Of a stretch of DNA of 64,000 nucleotides, positions 9,560-21,089 are shown piece by piece (within the stretch, counting starts at the first letter, position 1; every line of letters begins with the position of its first letter). The stretch is from Pogona vitticeps (taxonomy: Eukaryota > Chordata > Lepidosauria > Squamata > Agamidae), in NCBI RefSeq assembly GCF_051106095.1, contig NC_135783.1, forward strand, positions 204,706,472 through 204,770,471, in the 5' to 3' direction. The position numbers were made by a program, and so were the translations under genes. Under the pieces are notes generated by a model. It saw nothing but the letters and a program-made list of their open reading frames with translations. It made no database searches and had not been told where the DNA came from.

Positions 9560-12061
9560 GCTTTCCCGCTCACATGGCGGAGAACATTTTCTAAGAGAAT
9601 ACACTAAAGACCAGTACGAACACATCAGCAGTTTTTACATTACACAAAGATCGCTGTGCTGTTATACAATAATGTACTTTAACATAGTGGAAAATGTGTC
9701 AGGCAGGGACGGAAGTCTTCTTTAGTCATGCCACTGCACGTTTGATGAGGAGAAGCAACATATACTAGGAAGCAGTGATACGACAGGGAGACTATCCAGA
9801 ACTGTTTTTAAAAATCAGGTAGGCGCCAGTTCCATGAAGACGTCTTGGGCCTTGATTGTCAGCCTCCAATTTCAGCTAATTAAGCAACTACAGACCCACA
9901 ATCCTAAATCCAGAGTGACAGTTACTCTTGATATTGATACTCTGGGCAAATAGTGACATCTATCCAGCCACCTGTCCCTGTGTTACTGAATTCAACAGTT
10001 GTCACTTTAAAAATGTATTTGACGGGGTAATGTGGAAATTTCCAAGGCTTTGTACAGACTTTATGTGAAGGAAACCTTCTAAGCTATCCCCGTTAAAAAA
10101 AAATGACTGACTGCTCTGAATTTGCTGTTTTGTATATCGCACTGAAGGCAAGTTGGGCAAGTTATAATATGCAGGACAACGGAAATATTGTGTGCAACCA
10201 ATTTGCATGTGCAGCCAATCATGTCCATCCCATTGAATGGGCAGTTTTCGTGTTGGGTTAGGGATTGCATTCCTGCTGAAGGCCAGTAGGCACATATAAC
10301 TACAACTAGATGGCTCCTGCATGACTCTTGCAAGAAACCCGTTTCCAAGACTCTGGAGTACAAGCAGGAATGGAGCAAGAATGCAATGGGCAACATAGCC
10401 AGGCTGCACTTGAGCAGGACTAGGGACTGTGTGGTCCTCCAGAACATTCTAGATTGGAACTCCTACAAGCTGATAGTGTTAGGATTATTTAGTGACTATA
10501 CTGATTGTGGCTTTCAAGTAGGAATAATGATTCTGAAAATAGGTATTAAAAGAAAAAAGGAAATTTTAAAAAATTGTGTGTTAGGAAATCCTTTTATGGA
10601 CAGAACAGGGGAACATGATCCCTAAATTTATTTACAGAAGACCCTAGTGCTGGCTTGCAAGGTCTGTTGACAGCCATAATGGAGTCCATATCTCTCTTGC
10701 AAGGCTAGCACGAAACAAGAAATGATCTCAGAGAAAAGGAACAATGAACTGTAAGGCCCAACTTTATGTTACAGAGGACCCATGAGTAGAAGAATTAACT
10801 TCTAGATGTACTTATTGGGATAACTACGCTTGTCACAGCATAAGTCTAAAGTCTGGTTTGTCCCCCAAGTATAGCACTTTGACGAACATCTAATAAACAA
10901 ATCAGAGTGTAATCTTTCAAATACTTCTGAGCATTTTAGGGAAGGGTCTTTCTGCTTAGTCTTTCTAACTGAGATCCCTGGTTGGACATTTGCCAAGGAC
11001 TGACCCTCAATACATGAAAAGTGTGCAGACTAAACGTTCCTCTCTAATGGTAGTTTTGACTGGTTTTCCCAAACAGGAAAAACACACAAACAAACAGCTC
11101 TTTACATAGTCATGTCCATGACAAAAGGATGTGTTACAGTCACTGAGTTTTCTCAAGACAACCGCAACAACAAAACACAACATAAGCACCCAGGTTAGGG
11201 TTATGGACCTGCAGAAAACTGCCAATCAGTCATTATAGGGGATGTTAAATAAAGGAGAAATGGGGGTAAGGTGGTAAATTTGGAGTTGCAGACATTCAGA
11301 ATGATTCTGTCCTTAGCCACACCCCCAAAGAGGCTCCATGTGGCTCCTATGCTGAGCCAGGCCTGTTCTGCTGCCCCAGAGGAGGCCAACATTGGCACCA
11401 CCAGGTGGCTTGTCTATTCTGTAGAGAGAGAAAATATACCAGCACTGCCTGGAAAACTACTGATACAGAGAAATTCACTCTCATATCCCTAAGCCCTCTG
11501 AAGCAGGGAGGTTGCAGTGTCCCTGCAACAGTGGGAAGCCTAATCTCACTGAAAAGCTATGCTGAAAATAGTGAAATGCCTGCATTACGCTTCAGTGCAG
11601 AAACGAAACTAACAAGAGGACTGTGGAAGAGACCCTTTATTCCCTCAACCCCCTAGCTGGCCTACAGGCTACTTGCATAAAAATACATGCTTTTGTTAAT
11701 GTGAGCGATGTCATTTTGAATCCTTGCTGTTTTGTGTCTTTTCTTGAAACACTGCTACTGAGCCATTAAAGGAATATCAGAAGTGGAAATTGCCAGACTG
11801 GATGAGACCAGGTTCATTGTAACAATGGTGTCTAGTCAAATGTTTCTGCAAGCTTACAGAAAGGGCAACAACCCTCACCCTGCTTCCTTCGCAGCTGGCA
11901 TTCAGAGACGTCATATCGCTGATTTTGGAGAACATTATGAGAATCTACATCCCAGATTTATATGAAAGTGATACGATACTGGCATCCTTCCTGGTTTGTT
12001 ACAATCATCAGTGATTTCAACAGTGTGCTATTTGGACAGCTGGAAATTTTTGCTGCAATTT
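9560..12061 (+). other. ABCB11 3' UTR and following intergenic sequence
   Basis: The ABCB11 3' UTR must begin at 9560. The first AATAAA on the + strand that I see is at 10892-10897; whether it is used cannot be told. No open frame here looks coding and no repeat family is recognised with confidence. The region ends at the target site of the young L1. Confidence 0.5.
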
Positions 12062-12077
12062 CTGTCACTTTATTCTT
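12062..12077. repeat. L1 target-site duplication, left copy
   Basis: The 16 bases ctgtcactttattctt are repeated exactly at 17957-17972 and bracket the L1. The run of T following this copy is the poly-A tail of the - strand element. Confidence 0.95.
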
Positions 12078-12244
12078 TTTTTTTTTTCATTTTTTTTTTA
12101 AATTTATTTTATACAAAAAAATACACAAAAGAACACATACATAACAAAAATACAAAAAAATACAAGTAATAGTGCTTATTATAAACTAAATTCTAATGTG
12201 CACCCCATACCCACGGGACTCTATTTACTATAATATTTTTTTTC

Positions 12245-14950
12245 TTACAGATTACCTCTCCAAAATTGTATTGAGTATTCTTTAGAGGCTTTCCCCCTTC
12301 CTTTCACCAACACAAATTCCACAAATTTACCCCAAATATCATAGAAATTGTTACATCTTATTTCCCCTCTTTTTATTTTAAGTTCCATAGTCAATTTATC
12401 ATTTAATGCAATGTCCCATACTTCACAATACCAGTCTTCAATTTTAATATCCTTCTTGTCTTTCCAAAATCTAGCTATTAATATTCTAGCACCTGTCATA
12501 AAATTAGTGATTAATTCTTTCGAGTGATGGTCCAGATCTGTATTATCAAAAATTGACAATAAAGCAATTTTGGCATTAAAATCAATATCTTTACCAAATA
12601 TATCACACATTTCCTTAAAAATCAATTCCCAAAATTTCTTAACCACTTTACATTCCCACCACATATGAAAATACGTACCAATTTCCTCATCACATTTCCA
12701 ACATGCTTTGGAGTATGTTGGATTTATTATATTCAATTTTACAGGAGTCAAATACCACCTTAGACAGATTTTAAAAAAATTTTCCTTTATTCTTGTTGAC
12801 ATTAATCTTAACACTCTCATCCTCCACATTTTTGTCCAATCCTCTATTTTAATATCTGTTTTTAAATCGTTTTCCCAAATTAATTTTAAACCTTCTATTC
12901 CCCATTCTTTTTCCTCTTGTTCCAAAATTATATTATATATTTTACTTACTATTCCTTTCAAAATTGTATCTTGCATATCTTCATGTGATGACAGAAATTG
13001 TTCGTACTTAGTAAGTTCTCTACATTTACCATTAGTTTTCAACCAATCCTTTGTCCAGGTGTCTAACTGAATAAGATTATACCATGATAGTTTATTAGAT
13101 TGCAGTTTAGACATAATCAACTCCTTCGATCTCATGTTACCCATCCAGTCCTTCAATCTTGCAACCCTTTTATTCTTAAATAATTCTACTAAATCCTTTA
13201 AATTTATAGGAAAGTTTTCTGTCTCAGTCACTAGTTTTAATGGTGAAGTTAAGGGACAAAACTTCTCTTTATATTTATTCCAAATATTTAACAGGTTTCT
13301 TAAAAAGGGGTTTTTAATCTGATTTATTGAACTTCTCTTTAGTATATTAAACAAGTATCCTTCAGCATTTCCATTTATTTCTGAAGATTCCATCTCCCAC
13401 CAAATTAATTTTTCTTTATTGAATATAATATCTCCAATAACTCTTAATTGATTTGCTATATAATAATTTTTAACATTGGGCATACCTAAACCTCCTTTTT
13501 TTTGAGCCTTATACCAATATCTTTTATTTATTCTAGATTTTTTGCCTTGATTACAAAATCCATTAATTAATCCCTGCCAATATTTAAAATCCTCTTCTTC
13601 TAATCGTATTGGGAGCATCCTAAATAAAAAAGTGATCTTCGGTAATATTTTCATCTTAATTAAAGCGATTCTCCCAAACCATGATAGTTTCAATTTGGCG
13701 TACTCTTGCAATTTATCTTTAATTTCATTTTTTAATTTATTAAAATTTTTCTCTTTTAATTTTTGAGTTGTTCTAATTATGTTTATACCTAAATATTTGA
13801 TAAGATTACACATTTTAACGCTATATTTATTCACAAACATGTCTTGCTCCTGTATATTATAATTAAACATCATCATTTGTGATTTTTGCCAATTAATCCT
13901 TAAACCTGTTATTTCCCCAAATTTTTCTAAATGGTTTTTAATGTTTTCCATACTCTCTAATGGATTTTTAATAGTCAGTAAGGAATCATCAGCAAACAAA
14001 TTAATTTTAATCATTTCATTTTTACCTGTTCCTTTAATTAATTTATCATTTCTTATTGCGTTAGCTAATAATTCTATAATCATGCAAAACAATATTGGTG
14101 AAAGTGGGCAGCCTTGTCTAGTACCTCGGCCTAGAAAGATCTTTTCCGTTATACCATCGTTAACTATTATTTCTGAAGTATTATCTAAGTATAATTGATC
14201 TATAACACCTCTAAACTTTTTACCAAATCCCCAACCTCTTATAAGAAGTTTTAGTGTTGACCATTCAACACAATCAAAGGCTTTAAATATATCCAATGAT
14301 AAAATCATTGCTTTTATTTTTTCTTTTTCTATTTCATGTATAATATTTAATACTCGTCTAGTTAAATTGTCCATTTGTCTACCCTTAATGAAACCACATT
14401 GGTCTTCTTTAATATAATTTGCTATAAATCTATTTAATCTATTTGCCAATATAGCGGTAAAAATCTTAGCATCTTGGTTTATTAAAGATATAGGTCTATA
14501 GGATCCTGGATCTGTTTGATCCTTATTGGGTTTTAGAATGAGAATCGTTAATGAATGTTTCCATGAAGCTGGTATTGTCTCTCCTTCCATTATCTTATTA
14601 TAAATCATTTTTAGCTTAGGTATCAAAATGGTGCTAAAGTGTTTATAATATTCTGGACCCAATCCGTCAGGACCTGGTGTTTTACCATTTTTTAATTTAT
14701 TTATGACTTCAGCAATCTCTTGTTCATTGATCTCTTCTTCTAATATTCTTTTATCATTTTCCGATAATTTAGTTTTTAAATTATCGTTTATATATTTTTC
14801 TATACATTCTTTCTTTATGTTATTTCCTTTGTATAGTTTCTGAAAAAATTCATGAAAAATCTTCAATTTTTCTTTCATTATATTACAATTTTTACCTGTT
14901 TGATCTTTAATTATCCCTATTGAATTTTTTGCTCTTTTATTTTTACACAA
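12245..14950 (-). CDS. L1 ORF2, reverse transcriptase and C-terminal part
   Basis: About 900 codons. The RT palm motifs are visible in order: PGPDGLGPEYYK, SYRPISLINQDAKIF, LDIFKAFDCVEW, GTRQGCPLSPILF and the catalytic NLFADDSLL, in which FADD replaces YADD as usual in L1. The C-terminal part carries the cysteine/histidine cluster CWKCDEEIGTYFHMWWEC, a zinc-knuckle-like domain of L1 ORF2. The frame closes with KEYSIQFWRGNL and a stop at 12245. The upstream part of ORF2 lies in another frame that ends at 14943, so one single-base indel near 14945-14960 separates them. The in-frame first codon is a TTG, which is not a real start. Confidence 0.93.
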   Translation of the reverse strand: MCKNKRAKNSIGIIKDQTGKNCNIMKEKLKIFHEFFQKLYKGNNIKKECIEKYINDNLKTKLSENDKRILEEEINEQEIAEVINKLKNGKTPGPDGLGPEYYKHFSTILIPKLKMIYNKIMEGETIPASWKHSLTILILKPNKDQTDPGSYRPISLINQDAKIFTAILANRLNRFIANYIKEDQCGFIKGRQMDNLTRRVLNIIHEIEKEKIKAMILSLDIFKAFDCVEWSTLKLLIRGWGFGKKFRGVIDQLYLDNTSEIIVNDGITEKIFLGRGTRQGCPLSPILFCMIIELLANAIRNDKLIKGTGKNEMIKINLFADDSLLTIKNPLESMENIKNHLEKFGEITGLRINWQKSQMMMFNYNIQEQDMFVNKYSVKMCNLIKYLGINIIRTTQKLKEKNFNKLKNEIKDKLQEYAKLKLSWFGRIALIKMKILPKITFLFRMLPIRLEEEDFKYWQGLINGFCNQGKKSRINKRYWYKAQKKGGLGMPNVKNYYIANQLRVIGDIIFNKEKLIWWEMESSEINGNAEGYLFNILKRSSINQIKNPFLRNLLNIWNKYKEKFCPLTSPLKLVTETENFPINLKDLVELFKNKRVARLKDWMGNMRSKELIMSKLQSNKLSWYNLIQLDTWTKDWLKTNGKCRELTKYEQFLSSHEDMQDTILKGIVSKIYNIILEQEEKEWGIEGLKLIWENDLKTDIKIEDWTKMWRMRVLRLMSTRIKENFFKICLRWYLTPVKLNIINPTYSKACWKCDEEIGTYFHMWWECKVVKKFWELIFKEMCDIFGKDIDFNAKIALLSIFDNTDLDHHSKELITNFMTGARILIARFWKDKKDIKIEDWYCEVWDIALNDKLTMELKIKRGEIRCNNFYDIWGKFVEFVLVKGRGKASKEYSIQFWRGNL

Positions 14951-15911
14951 TTTTAGCTAACAATTTTGAGTTTTTGTTATTAAATTCAAAAAAATGTCTC
15001 TTTAAATACATCAGATCTCTTTGAACTTTCTCTATTTCTATATTATCTAATTCCTTTCTCTTAGCCTGAATTTCTATTAATATTCTTCTATCTCTTTCTG
15101 TAAAAAATCTATTTTCTAAGTTTTTCAAATCTTCTTCTAGTTTTTTCACATGTCCCTCCTTAATTTTTTTTAATTTACACGATTCTCTTATCGTTATTCC
15201 TCTTGTGATTGCTTTCATTGTGTCCCACAACAGGCCTGGGTTAGCACCTCCTGTTTCATTTATTGTCCATAATTCTAGCCATTCCTTCTTTATCTTTTCT
15301 ATTATTTCTGGATGCTGCAGAATATTATTATCAATTCTCCATCTTTTGGAGTCTTTATAATCTTTCTTTATTTCAATCTCTATTGACATCAATGCATGAT
15401 CTGTTATTTTAATAGGGTTTATTTCAGTATCAACAATCTTAGAAATTAAATCCTGAGATGTAAATATATAATCTATTCTAGAGTAAGTATTGTGCACAAC
15501 TGAAAAATAAGTATATCTTTTTTCATCACCTTTCATTTCTCTCCAAATATCCTTCAAATGGTTATTTTTTATCTTTTTACTTAATATTGTGTTTCTATGA
15601 TAAATATCATTCCGACTGTATGCAGTTTTGTCTTTTATCTTATCCATAACCATATTGAAATCTCCTGCCATAATAACATAACCTTTCTTTACCTTTTCCA
15701 TTTCTTTAAAAACCAAATCATAAAATTCACCTTGTTTGTTATTAGGTGTGTACATATTTACCAAAGTATATTCTTCCAACCCCATTTTACCTTGCATTAT
15801 TATAAATCTACCATTACAATCTTTTACTACCTTTTCTACTTTAAATTCGCAGTTTTTGAAAATTATAATTGCTACACCCCTAGATTTAGAAGTTCCAAAG
15901 TTTTTTTTCAT
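14943..15911 (-). CDS. L1 ORF2, endonuclease C-terminal half and linker
   Basis: About 322 codons of ORF2 covering most of the APE-like endonuclease: MYTPNNKQGEFYD, IMAGDFNMVMDKIKDK and the terminal ITDHALMSIEI with the catalytic aspartate-histidine. It continues as a lysine-rich linker to the reverse transcriptase. It overlaps the preceding ORF2 segment across an eight-base T run (A run on the - strand) at about 15901-15908, which is where a one-base length change would shift the frame. Such homopolymers are also typical places for assembly errors. Confidence 0.9.
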   Translation of the reverse strand: MKKNFGTSKSRGVAIIIFKNCEFKVEKVVKDCNGRFIIMQGKMGLEEYTLVNMYTPNNKQGEFYDLVFKEMEKVKKGYVIMAGDFNMVMDKIKDKTAYSRNDIYHRNTILSKKIKNNHLKDIWREMKGDEKRYTYFSVVHNTYSRIDYIFTSQDLISKIVDTEINPIKITDHALMSIEIEIKKDYKDSKRWRIDNNILQHPEIIEKIKKEWLELWTINETGGANPGLLWDTMKAITRGITIRESCKLKKIKEGHVKKLEEDLKNLENRFFTERDRRILIEIQAKRKELDNIEIEKVQRDLMYLKRHFFEFNNKNSKLLAKIV

Positions 15912-16086
15912 AAATGTCGATATTGTTCATCTTTAACTCATTGACTCCTTTTTCTGATTGATGAGTCTCTTGTAGAAAGACAATATCCAGCTTGTTTTTC
16001 CTCAACAATGCTTCTATTCTTCTTCTTTTCACTGTTGATCCGAGGCCTTTAACGTTTAAAGTTGCAAGTCTTATTTTTCTACCCAT
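15886..16086 (-). CDS. L1 ORF2 start, endonuclease N-terminus
   Basis: Sixty-six codons from MGRKIRLATLNVKGLGSTVK through the catalytic block IVFLQETHQSEKG, the first part of the APE-type endonuclease that nicks target DNA. The start at 16086 is chosen because the NVKGL and QETH motifs begin at the usual distance from it. The frame runs out just after the A-run frameshift described for the next segment. Confidence 0.9.
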   Translation of the reverse strand: MGRKIRLATLNVKGLGSTVKRRRIEALLRKNKLDIVFLQETHQSEKGVNELKMNNIDIYEKKLWNF

Positions 16087-16788
16087 ATGTGTTCAAAAGT
16101 TTTCTTTCCAATAGGTCCCGTGTGTAACCTTACCTCCCACCAACCTACCAAACATAAACTAAAACATAAAACAGACAAAACAACACCCCATAATTGATCT
16201 TCACCAATTTTGTGAACATATACATTTGTATCCTCTCCACCATGGTCCCATGCCATGACCACTGGCATGAGCAAAAGGTGGGGGGGAGACGCCACCATCG
16301 TCCGGCGGAACCATGACCGGAGCCTTGCCTCTGATCTTTTCATTTAACTTTTGCATTTCTACTTAATGTTTAATACTACAATAGTAACAAAATAAGAATA
16401 AGAATAAGAATACCCTTCTCCTTCCCCCCTTCCCCTTACTGGAATCCTTTAAAGAGTTTATATTTAGTTTTTAGTAATTTTAATTTTGTTACCCCTTTTA
16501 CTATCTAAATTTAGTGTGTTTAGTATGATTAGAACAAGAGTAAAATAAATGGTATTATTCTATAAAGCTAATTAAAAAAAAAACAACAAAAAAGAACCTC
16601 AAAAATTAGAAGAGGGGAAAGAGGGGAGGAGAGAAACATATATATGTATATATATATGCACACACATACATATATATAAGAAAGATTTTGTTAGGAGAAA
16701 GATAAAGGAAAAAAATAAAAGATATATAGAATAAAATAAAATAATAAAAAAATATAAGAAAAAACTGGTCCATCTTCTTCCTTCTGGT

Positions 16789-17658
16789 TCAGCCTTCTAG
16801 TTCTTTGCTTGTGGTTGGAATTAACTCCTGACTTTCTCCTTCATAAATGTTCCAATCTTTCAGCAGTTGTAAACCTTGCTCGCAGGAGTGGATTTTAAAC
16901 AAAATCTTGTCTTTCCAGATTTTCAAAAAAATTGGGTAGCCCCATTGATATCTGATGTTATTTTTCCTCAGAATTGCTGTAACTGGCTGCATAGATCCTC
17001 GCCATTTCACAGTCTCTTTACAAAAATCCTGGAAAATCTGAATTTTTCTGTCCCTATAAACCAGCTGGTCTTGTTTTTGTTTGATTGCTTTTAAAAATTG
17101 ATCTTTCTTTGTATGATTCAAAAACTTCACAACCACTGGTCTAATACCGAGACTACTTGGATTTCCCAGGAAATATGCCTTTTCTATATCTGTTTCAATC
17201 AGATGCTGCGTGCCCATTATAGAGTTTATCCAAGCCATTATCTCCTTTCTGAGATCTCGGCCCTGTTGCACTTGGAAGTTCATTATTTTAATATTAGACC
17301 TTCTGAGGTTATCATCCATAAATATGAGCTTTTTATTGGTTTCAGAAATTTGCTGAGCCATGGAGACAATTTCTTCTTTATTTCCTTGAACTGTATCACC
17401 AAGGTCCCTAATTTTGCTCTTCATGTCCTTTAACTCCTGTGACACCCCTGAAATTTGGTCTTGAAGCTTAGTAATGCTTCTTTCGATGGACTTAGATCTT
17501 TGCTCTGTTTTGTCAAAGCCTTCAGACATTTTACAAGACAGATCTTTTATAAGCCTTGTAACCTCGTCCATCCTATCGTCTTCAGTTGGTTGTGTCGTCA
17601 ATCTTTCCAAACTGCGATCTGAGGGGGTTTTGGCAGTTTTATCCCTCCTCCTTGACAT
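16789..17658 (-). CDS. L1 ORF1, RNA-binding coiled-coil protein
   Basis: An intact 289-codon frame. Residues about 30-115 are heptad-like and charged (coiled coil that trimerises ORF1p), followed by an RRM and C-terminal domain (IKIMNFQVQQGRDLRKEIM, then AYFLGNPSSLGIRPVVVKF, RDRKIQIFQDFCKETVKWR). ORF1p coats L1 RNA in the ribonucleoprotein that also carries ORF2p. The start MSRRRDKTAKTPSD is basic, as in other L1 ORF1p. No break was seen. Confidence 0.92.
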   Translation of the reverse strand: MSRRRDKTAKTPSDRSLERLTTQPTEDDRMDEVTRLIKDLSCKMSEGFDKTEQRSKSIERSITKLQDQISGVSQELKDMKSKIRDLGDTVQGNKEEIVSMAQQISETNKKLIFMDDNLRRSNIKIMNFQVQQGRDLRKEIMAWINSIMGTQHLIETDIEKAYFLGNPSSLGIRPVVVKFLNHTKKDQFLKAIKQKQDQLVYRDRKIQIFQDFCKETVKWRGSMQPVTAILRKNNIRYQWGYPIFLKIWKDKILFKIHSCEQGLQLLKDWNIYEGESQELIPTTSKELEG

Positions 17659-17956
17659 AGAGAGTTCTAATTAAAAATAATTATTGTTGTTTCAGGCTTT
17701 TCGTTAGGAGCAGGGCAGCTGGAAAACGCCAGTAGCTAATCGGCCATGAAAGTGAAAGTAGTTCATAACTTTAAAAAAACATAGTCCTTAAGGCTTTTAA
17801 TCAGCGATATGCCTTCCTTATCCTTCACTCCAAGGATTTATGATAAAAAAAACATTCTTCTAAAGAAAGAAATGCATTTTAATAGCTTTTTACCTTGCTA
17901 GGCGATACGGAGGGTTCGCTCCTAGCTGGTCATCCCCCCGAGCGGAAGTGACGTCC

Positions 17957-17972
17957 CTGTCACTTTATTCTT
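17957..17972. repeat. L1 target-site duplication, right copy
   Basis: Exact repeat of 12062-12077 (ctgtcactttattctt), at the 5' side of the - strand L1. Confidence 0.95.
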
Positions 17973-18114
17973 AAACGCTGAAACTAATTGGGATTTTCAT
18001 GCCCATTTATTCCTTGCATTTTTGCCTACCTTCTTGTCGGCCCTTTACTCCCAATGGTTCTGGGGGAGAAAAAAAATTTTCTTTTCTTTACAAGTTTGTG
18101 TTCTACAGAACAGA

Positions 18115-19420
18115 TCTCTCTAGGCCGACGAACCAGGCGGGAATGTCCCCTGTCCAGTTTGCTTTAGTTATTGAATTATTGCCAAATGCTATCAGAGCAG
18201 AGATTTTTAGGTATGGACACCACAGATGGAGTTAAGATTAGTTTATTCACAGTTAATAATAGAGAATCCTTTGGAAGTTGTAGAGAGGATCAAATTACAT
18301 TTAAAAGGATTGAGAAAGGGTTGCAGATAAATTGACGTAACTCAGAAAAACTGGGTTTAAATTGTAATAAAGAGGAAGAAGTTTTTTTAAAAAAAAGTAT
18401 TAACATTCAAAAGACTATTGGGGATTTAGGTATAAATATTCCTAGTAATTTGAAAAGACTGAAATAAGAGAATATTAATTTATTGAAAGAGGTAATTATA
18501 AAGAAGCAAGCTGACTGAAGGAAAATTGGGTTGTCATGGTTTGGCAGAATTACAGCCTGTAGAATGAAGACATTGCTTTAGATCAATTTTCTATTAATCA
18601 TGCTACGAATAAAAATTAAGGCAAAAGAGTTAAAGGTCTGGCAAAATATGATTAATACATTTTGTAGTGGAGATAGTAAATCAAGGATTAATAAGAAGAG
18701 GTGGTATAAATCCCAAAAAAGTGAAGGTTTAGCACCACCTAATTTAAGATATTAGTCAATCAATTAAGAGATATATCAGGTGTTATATCTCAGCCCAATA
18801 AATTAATCTGGCAACAATTACATTTAAACTTGGTATTCTCTTCTTACAAAACATTAAAAATGTAATAAAAAAAAGAAAATCATTTTCTTAATAATATGTT
18901 AGCATTAGGGAATAAATATAGAAAATTTATTTTTCTACCAGTATTTCCGTTATGTCTAATGACAGAGCTGGGGAAAAAAATCCAAGAAAATTTAAAAAGA
19001 CCAATTAAAAATTGTTTGATAAAGATATGAGTGATTAGGTTAAAGGATTGGCTAGGAAGAAAATTGGGGAGTAAAGAAGAAACAAAAGAAGTGTCAGGCA
19101 AACATGAAATATCTTGGCACAATGTTATTCCATTAGAACAGCAGACAAGGAATTGGATAAAAAGAAATGGTACATGTAGGAAAGTTATAAAATATGGAGG
19201 AATTATTCTACAGAAGGAACCTCTAGGAGAGGAGAGAAGGAGACAGTAAGTAAAATGTATAACTTATTATTAGAAGAAGAGCATGAAGATTTATTTACAG
19301 TGTTATGGGAATGTGATCTGGGGGGAAGAACTAAGCTCTAAGTGCTTGGAAAATATGTGGACTATTAGAATATTGAGCTCTGTGTCAATAAGGATAACAA
19401 TGAGTTTTTAGCTGTGGAAG
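18115..19420 (+). mobile_element. Old, 5'-truncated L1 fragment
   Basis: On the + strand the translation starts in the middle of ORF2 (TNQAGMSPVQFALVIELLPN, aligned to TRQGCPLSPILF...IELLANAIR of the young L1) and reaches the C-terminal region at 19031-19249 (RLKDWLGRKLGSKE, aligned to RLKDWMGNMRSKE). It is interrupted by many stops and frameshifts and shows strong divergence, so it is much older. The young L1 landed about 140 bp away in the opposite orientation. Confidence 0.85.
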
Positions 19421-21089
19421 GGGTTGCTGTGTTAATCTGTGCAAGCATTATAGGTGAAAACAGAATAAAAATATGAAGTAAAAAAGGACAAAAACGTGTC
19501 CCTCTAGATAAAAGTCATTTGATATGACGTATGCAAAAATAAATTCACAAGCCCACTTTTTAATTTTTTTGACCGTTCCCTTGAAAACATCCCTGCTGTC
19601 AAAAAATTAAGTTACATTGATTTGAATGGAATTTAAAAACTAGAATTCCCCCGTGCACCTGTTAGCAGTTTACAGAGAACCTTGTCAACAGGAAAAGAAT
19701 AACCAGGCCTGCAAAGGGCACAACGTAAACAGTATTGCCTTACAAGCGCAGTTCGGAGTTAGACCTTTTTTGCATTCCAAATTGAATTTATCAGATGCCC
19801 TTCCAACACCTTCAACATTTGTTAAGCTTCAGTTATTCATGTAGGAGGAGAGTATCAGAATTATTTATGAAAATTCATACAGACTTTTACACCAAGCAAG
19901 GGAGGAGTTGGGCGTGGGGGAGGGGAAATAAAGGGCCGAGCTATAATTACAGATAACCCATTATTAGAAGGTGAAATCTGTCAGTGTTCCAGAGATGTGA
20001 CTCATGGAGACCATCAGGACTGAGCAGTCTTGCCTGCAAATCAAGATGGTGGTTACTTCTGAACAACCAGTCCAATACACACACACCCCAAAAAAACCAA
20101 GCAACATAGTTATGCACTCCCTGAATAGGAGAAACAGTGTCTTTTCTGACTAGGAAATACTTAACTCAGTGTTACAATATTCTAATCTTTTTCTAAACAG
20201 TCACAGAATAGAAAAGCCCATTATATAAATATATCAGTGTAAAAGTTCAGGAGCAATCCAAATGAGCAATGTATCTATAAAGGTAAAGGTTCCCCTTGAC
20301 AATTTTTGTCCAGTCGCACAAATAAGCAATTTTATAGTATGTATAGCAGAACAATTTATATAAGGGACTTTATACTACAAAAGTCTGAAGTGGATCTGTC
20401 CTAATGTTTTTATTACAGATGTTGAATAAATGAAACGAAGAAACACAGGATATTTGGGCTCCAATCACATCAACCTGACAAATTCACTGGCTACACTTTC
20501 TTTTGCACATCTAGTTTTCTATATCTGCCAGTTCCTCTGTCTAGAAAAGTAGATTAACGGCAGGAATCTTCCCTGGAGTTAGTGACAAAGAATAGACATC
20601 AGAAATATGGTTATTCAAGATGAGTTGTAGACAGAGGGGAGACCACTGATAGAAATACACGTACATAAATTCCCTCTGTAACACTGATCCAACTGGTAAC
20701 CCTGGACATGAGGGCTTAAAAGGAGTAAATTAAGTAGTCACGGATGCTAATCTACCTGAGAGAAATGTTTAATGTATAAACGGCATTGCTATTTTTATAT
20801 CAAGAATGTACAGTTCAGTGCTGGAGAGAACATAATATATAGAGGATTTTTTAAAAATTAAAACAGCAACCTGTCAAGGAAAAATAAATGTGTAATAAGT
20901 GTAAATAAACCTGAGAAAGAAAGAAAGAAAAAGTAATCACTCAATAACTAATGACTTCTACTTATATTCTCAGGAGAGGGGAGAATGCATTTTACAGGTA
21001 ATTGCCCTTCAACTTATTAGATGAGGATGAAGATGATATGAACATGCTATTACATGTTCATCATCCATTTCCAAATGAATGGCGTTTTT
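19421..21089. other. Intergenic sequence with short repeat fragments
   Basis: No coding sequence seen. About 19425-19490 (gttgctgtgttaatctgtgc) resembles the outer end of the dispersed repeat found at 21090-21310. About 20280-20325 (aaaggttccccttgaca) resembles the start of a common squamate repeat. The rest is unassigned. Confidence 0.45.

Larger units (their letters stand above)
12078..17956 (-). mobile_element. Full-length L1 LINE retrotransposon
   Basis: A 5.88-kb L1 on the - strand: 5' UTR (17956-17659), ORF1, a roughly 700-bp inter-ORF region with AT microsatellite, ORF2, a short 3' UTR and an A-rich tail (T-rich at 12078-12110). The 5' end starts with a run of G on the - strand, as full-length L1s often do. 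A perfect 16-bp target-site duplication flanks it. ORF1 is uninterrupted and ORF2 has two single-frame breaks, so the insertion is recent. It sits in the convergent intergenic space between ABCB11 and G6PC2, next to an older L1 fragment of opposite orientation. Confidence 0.95.
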
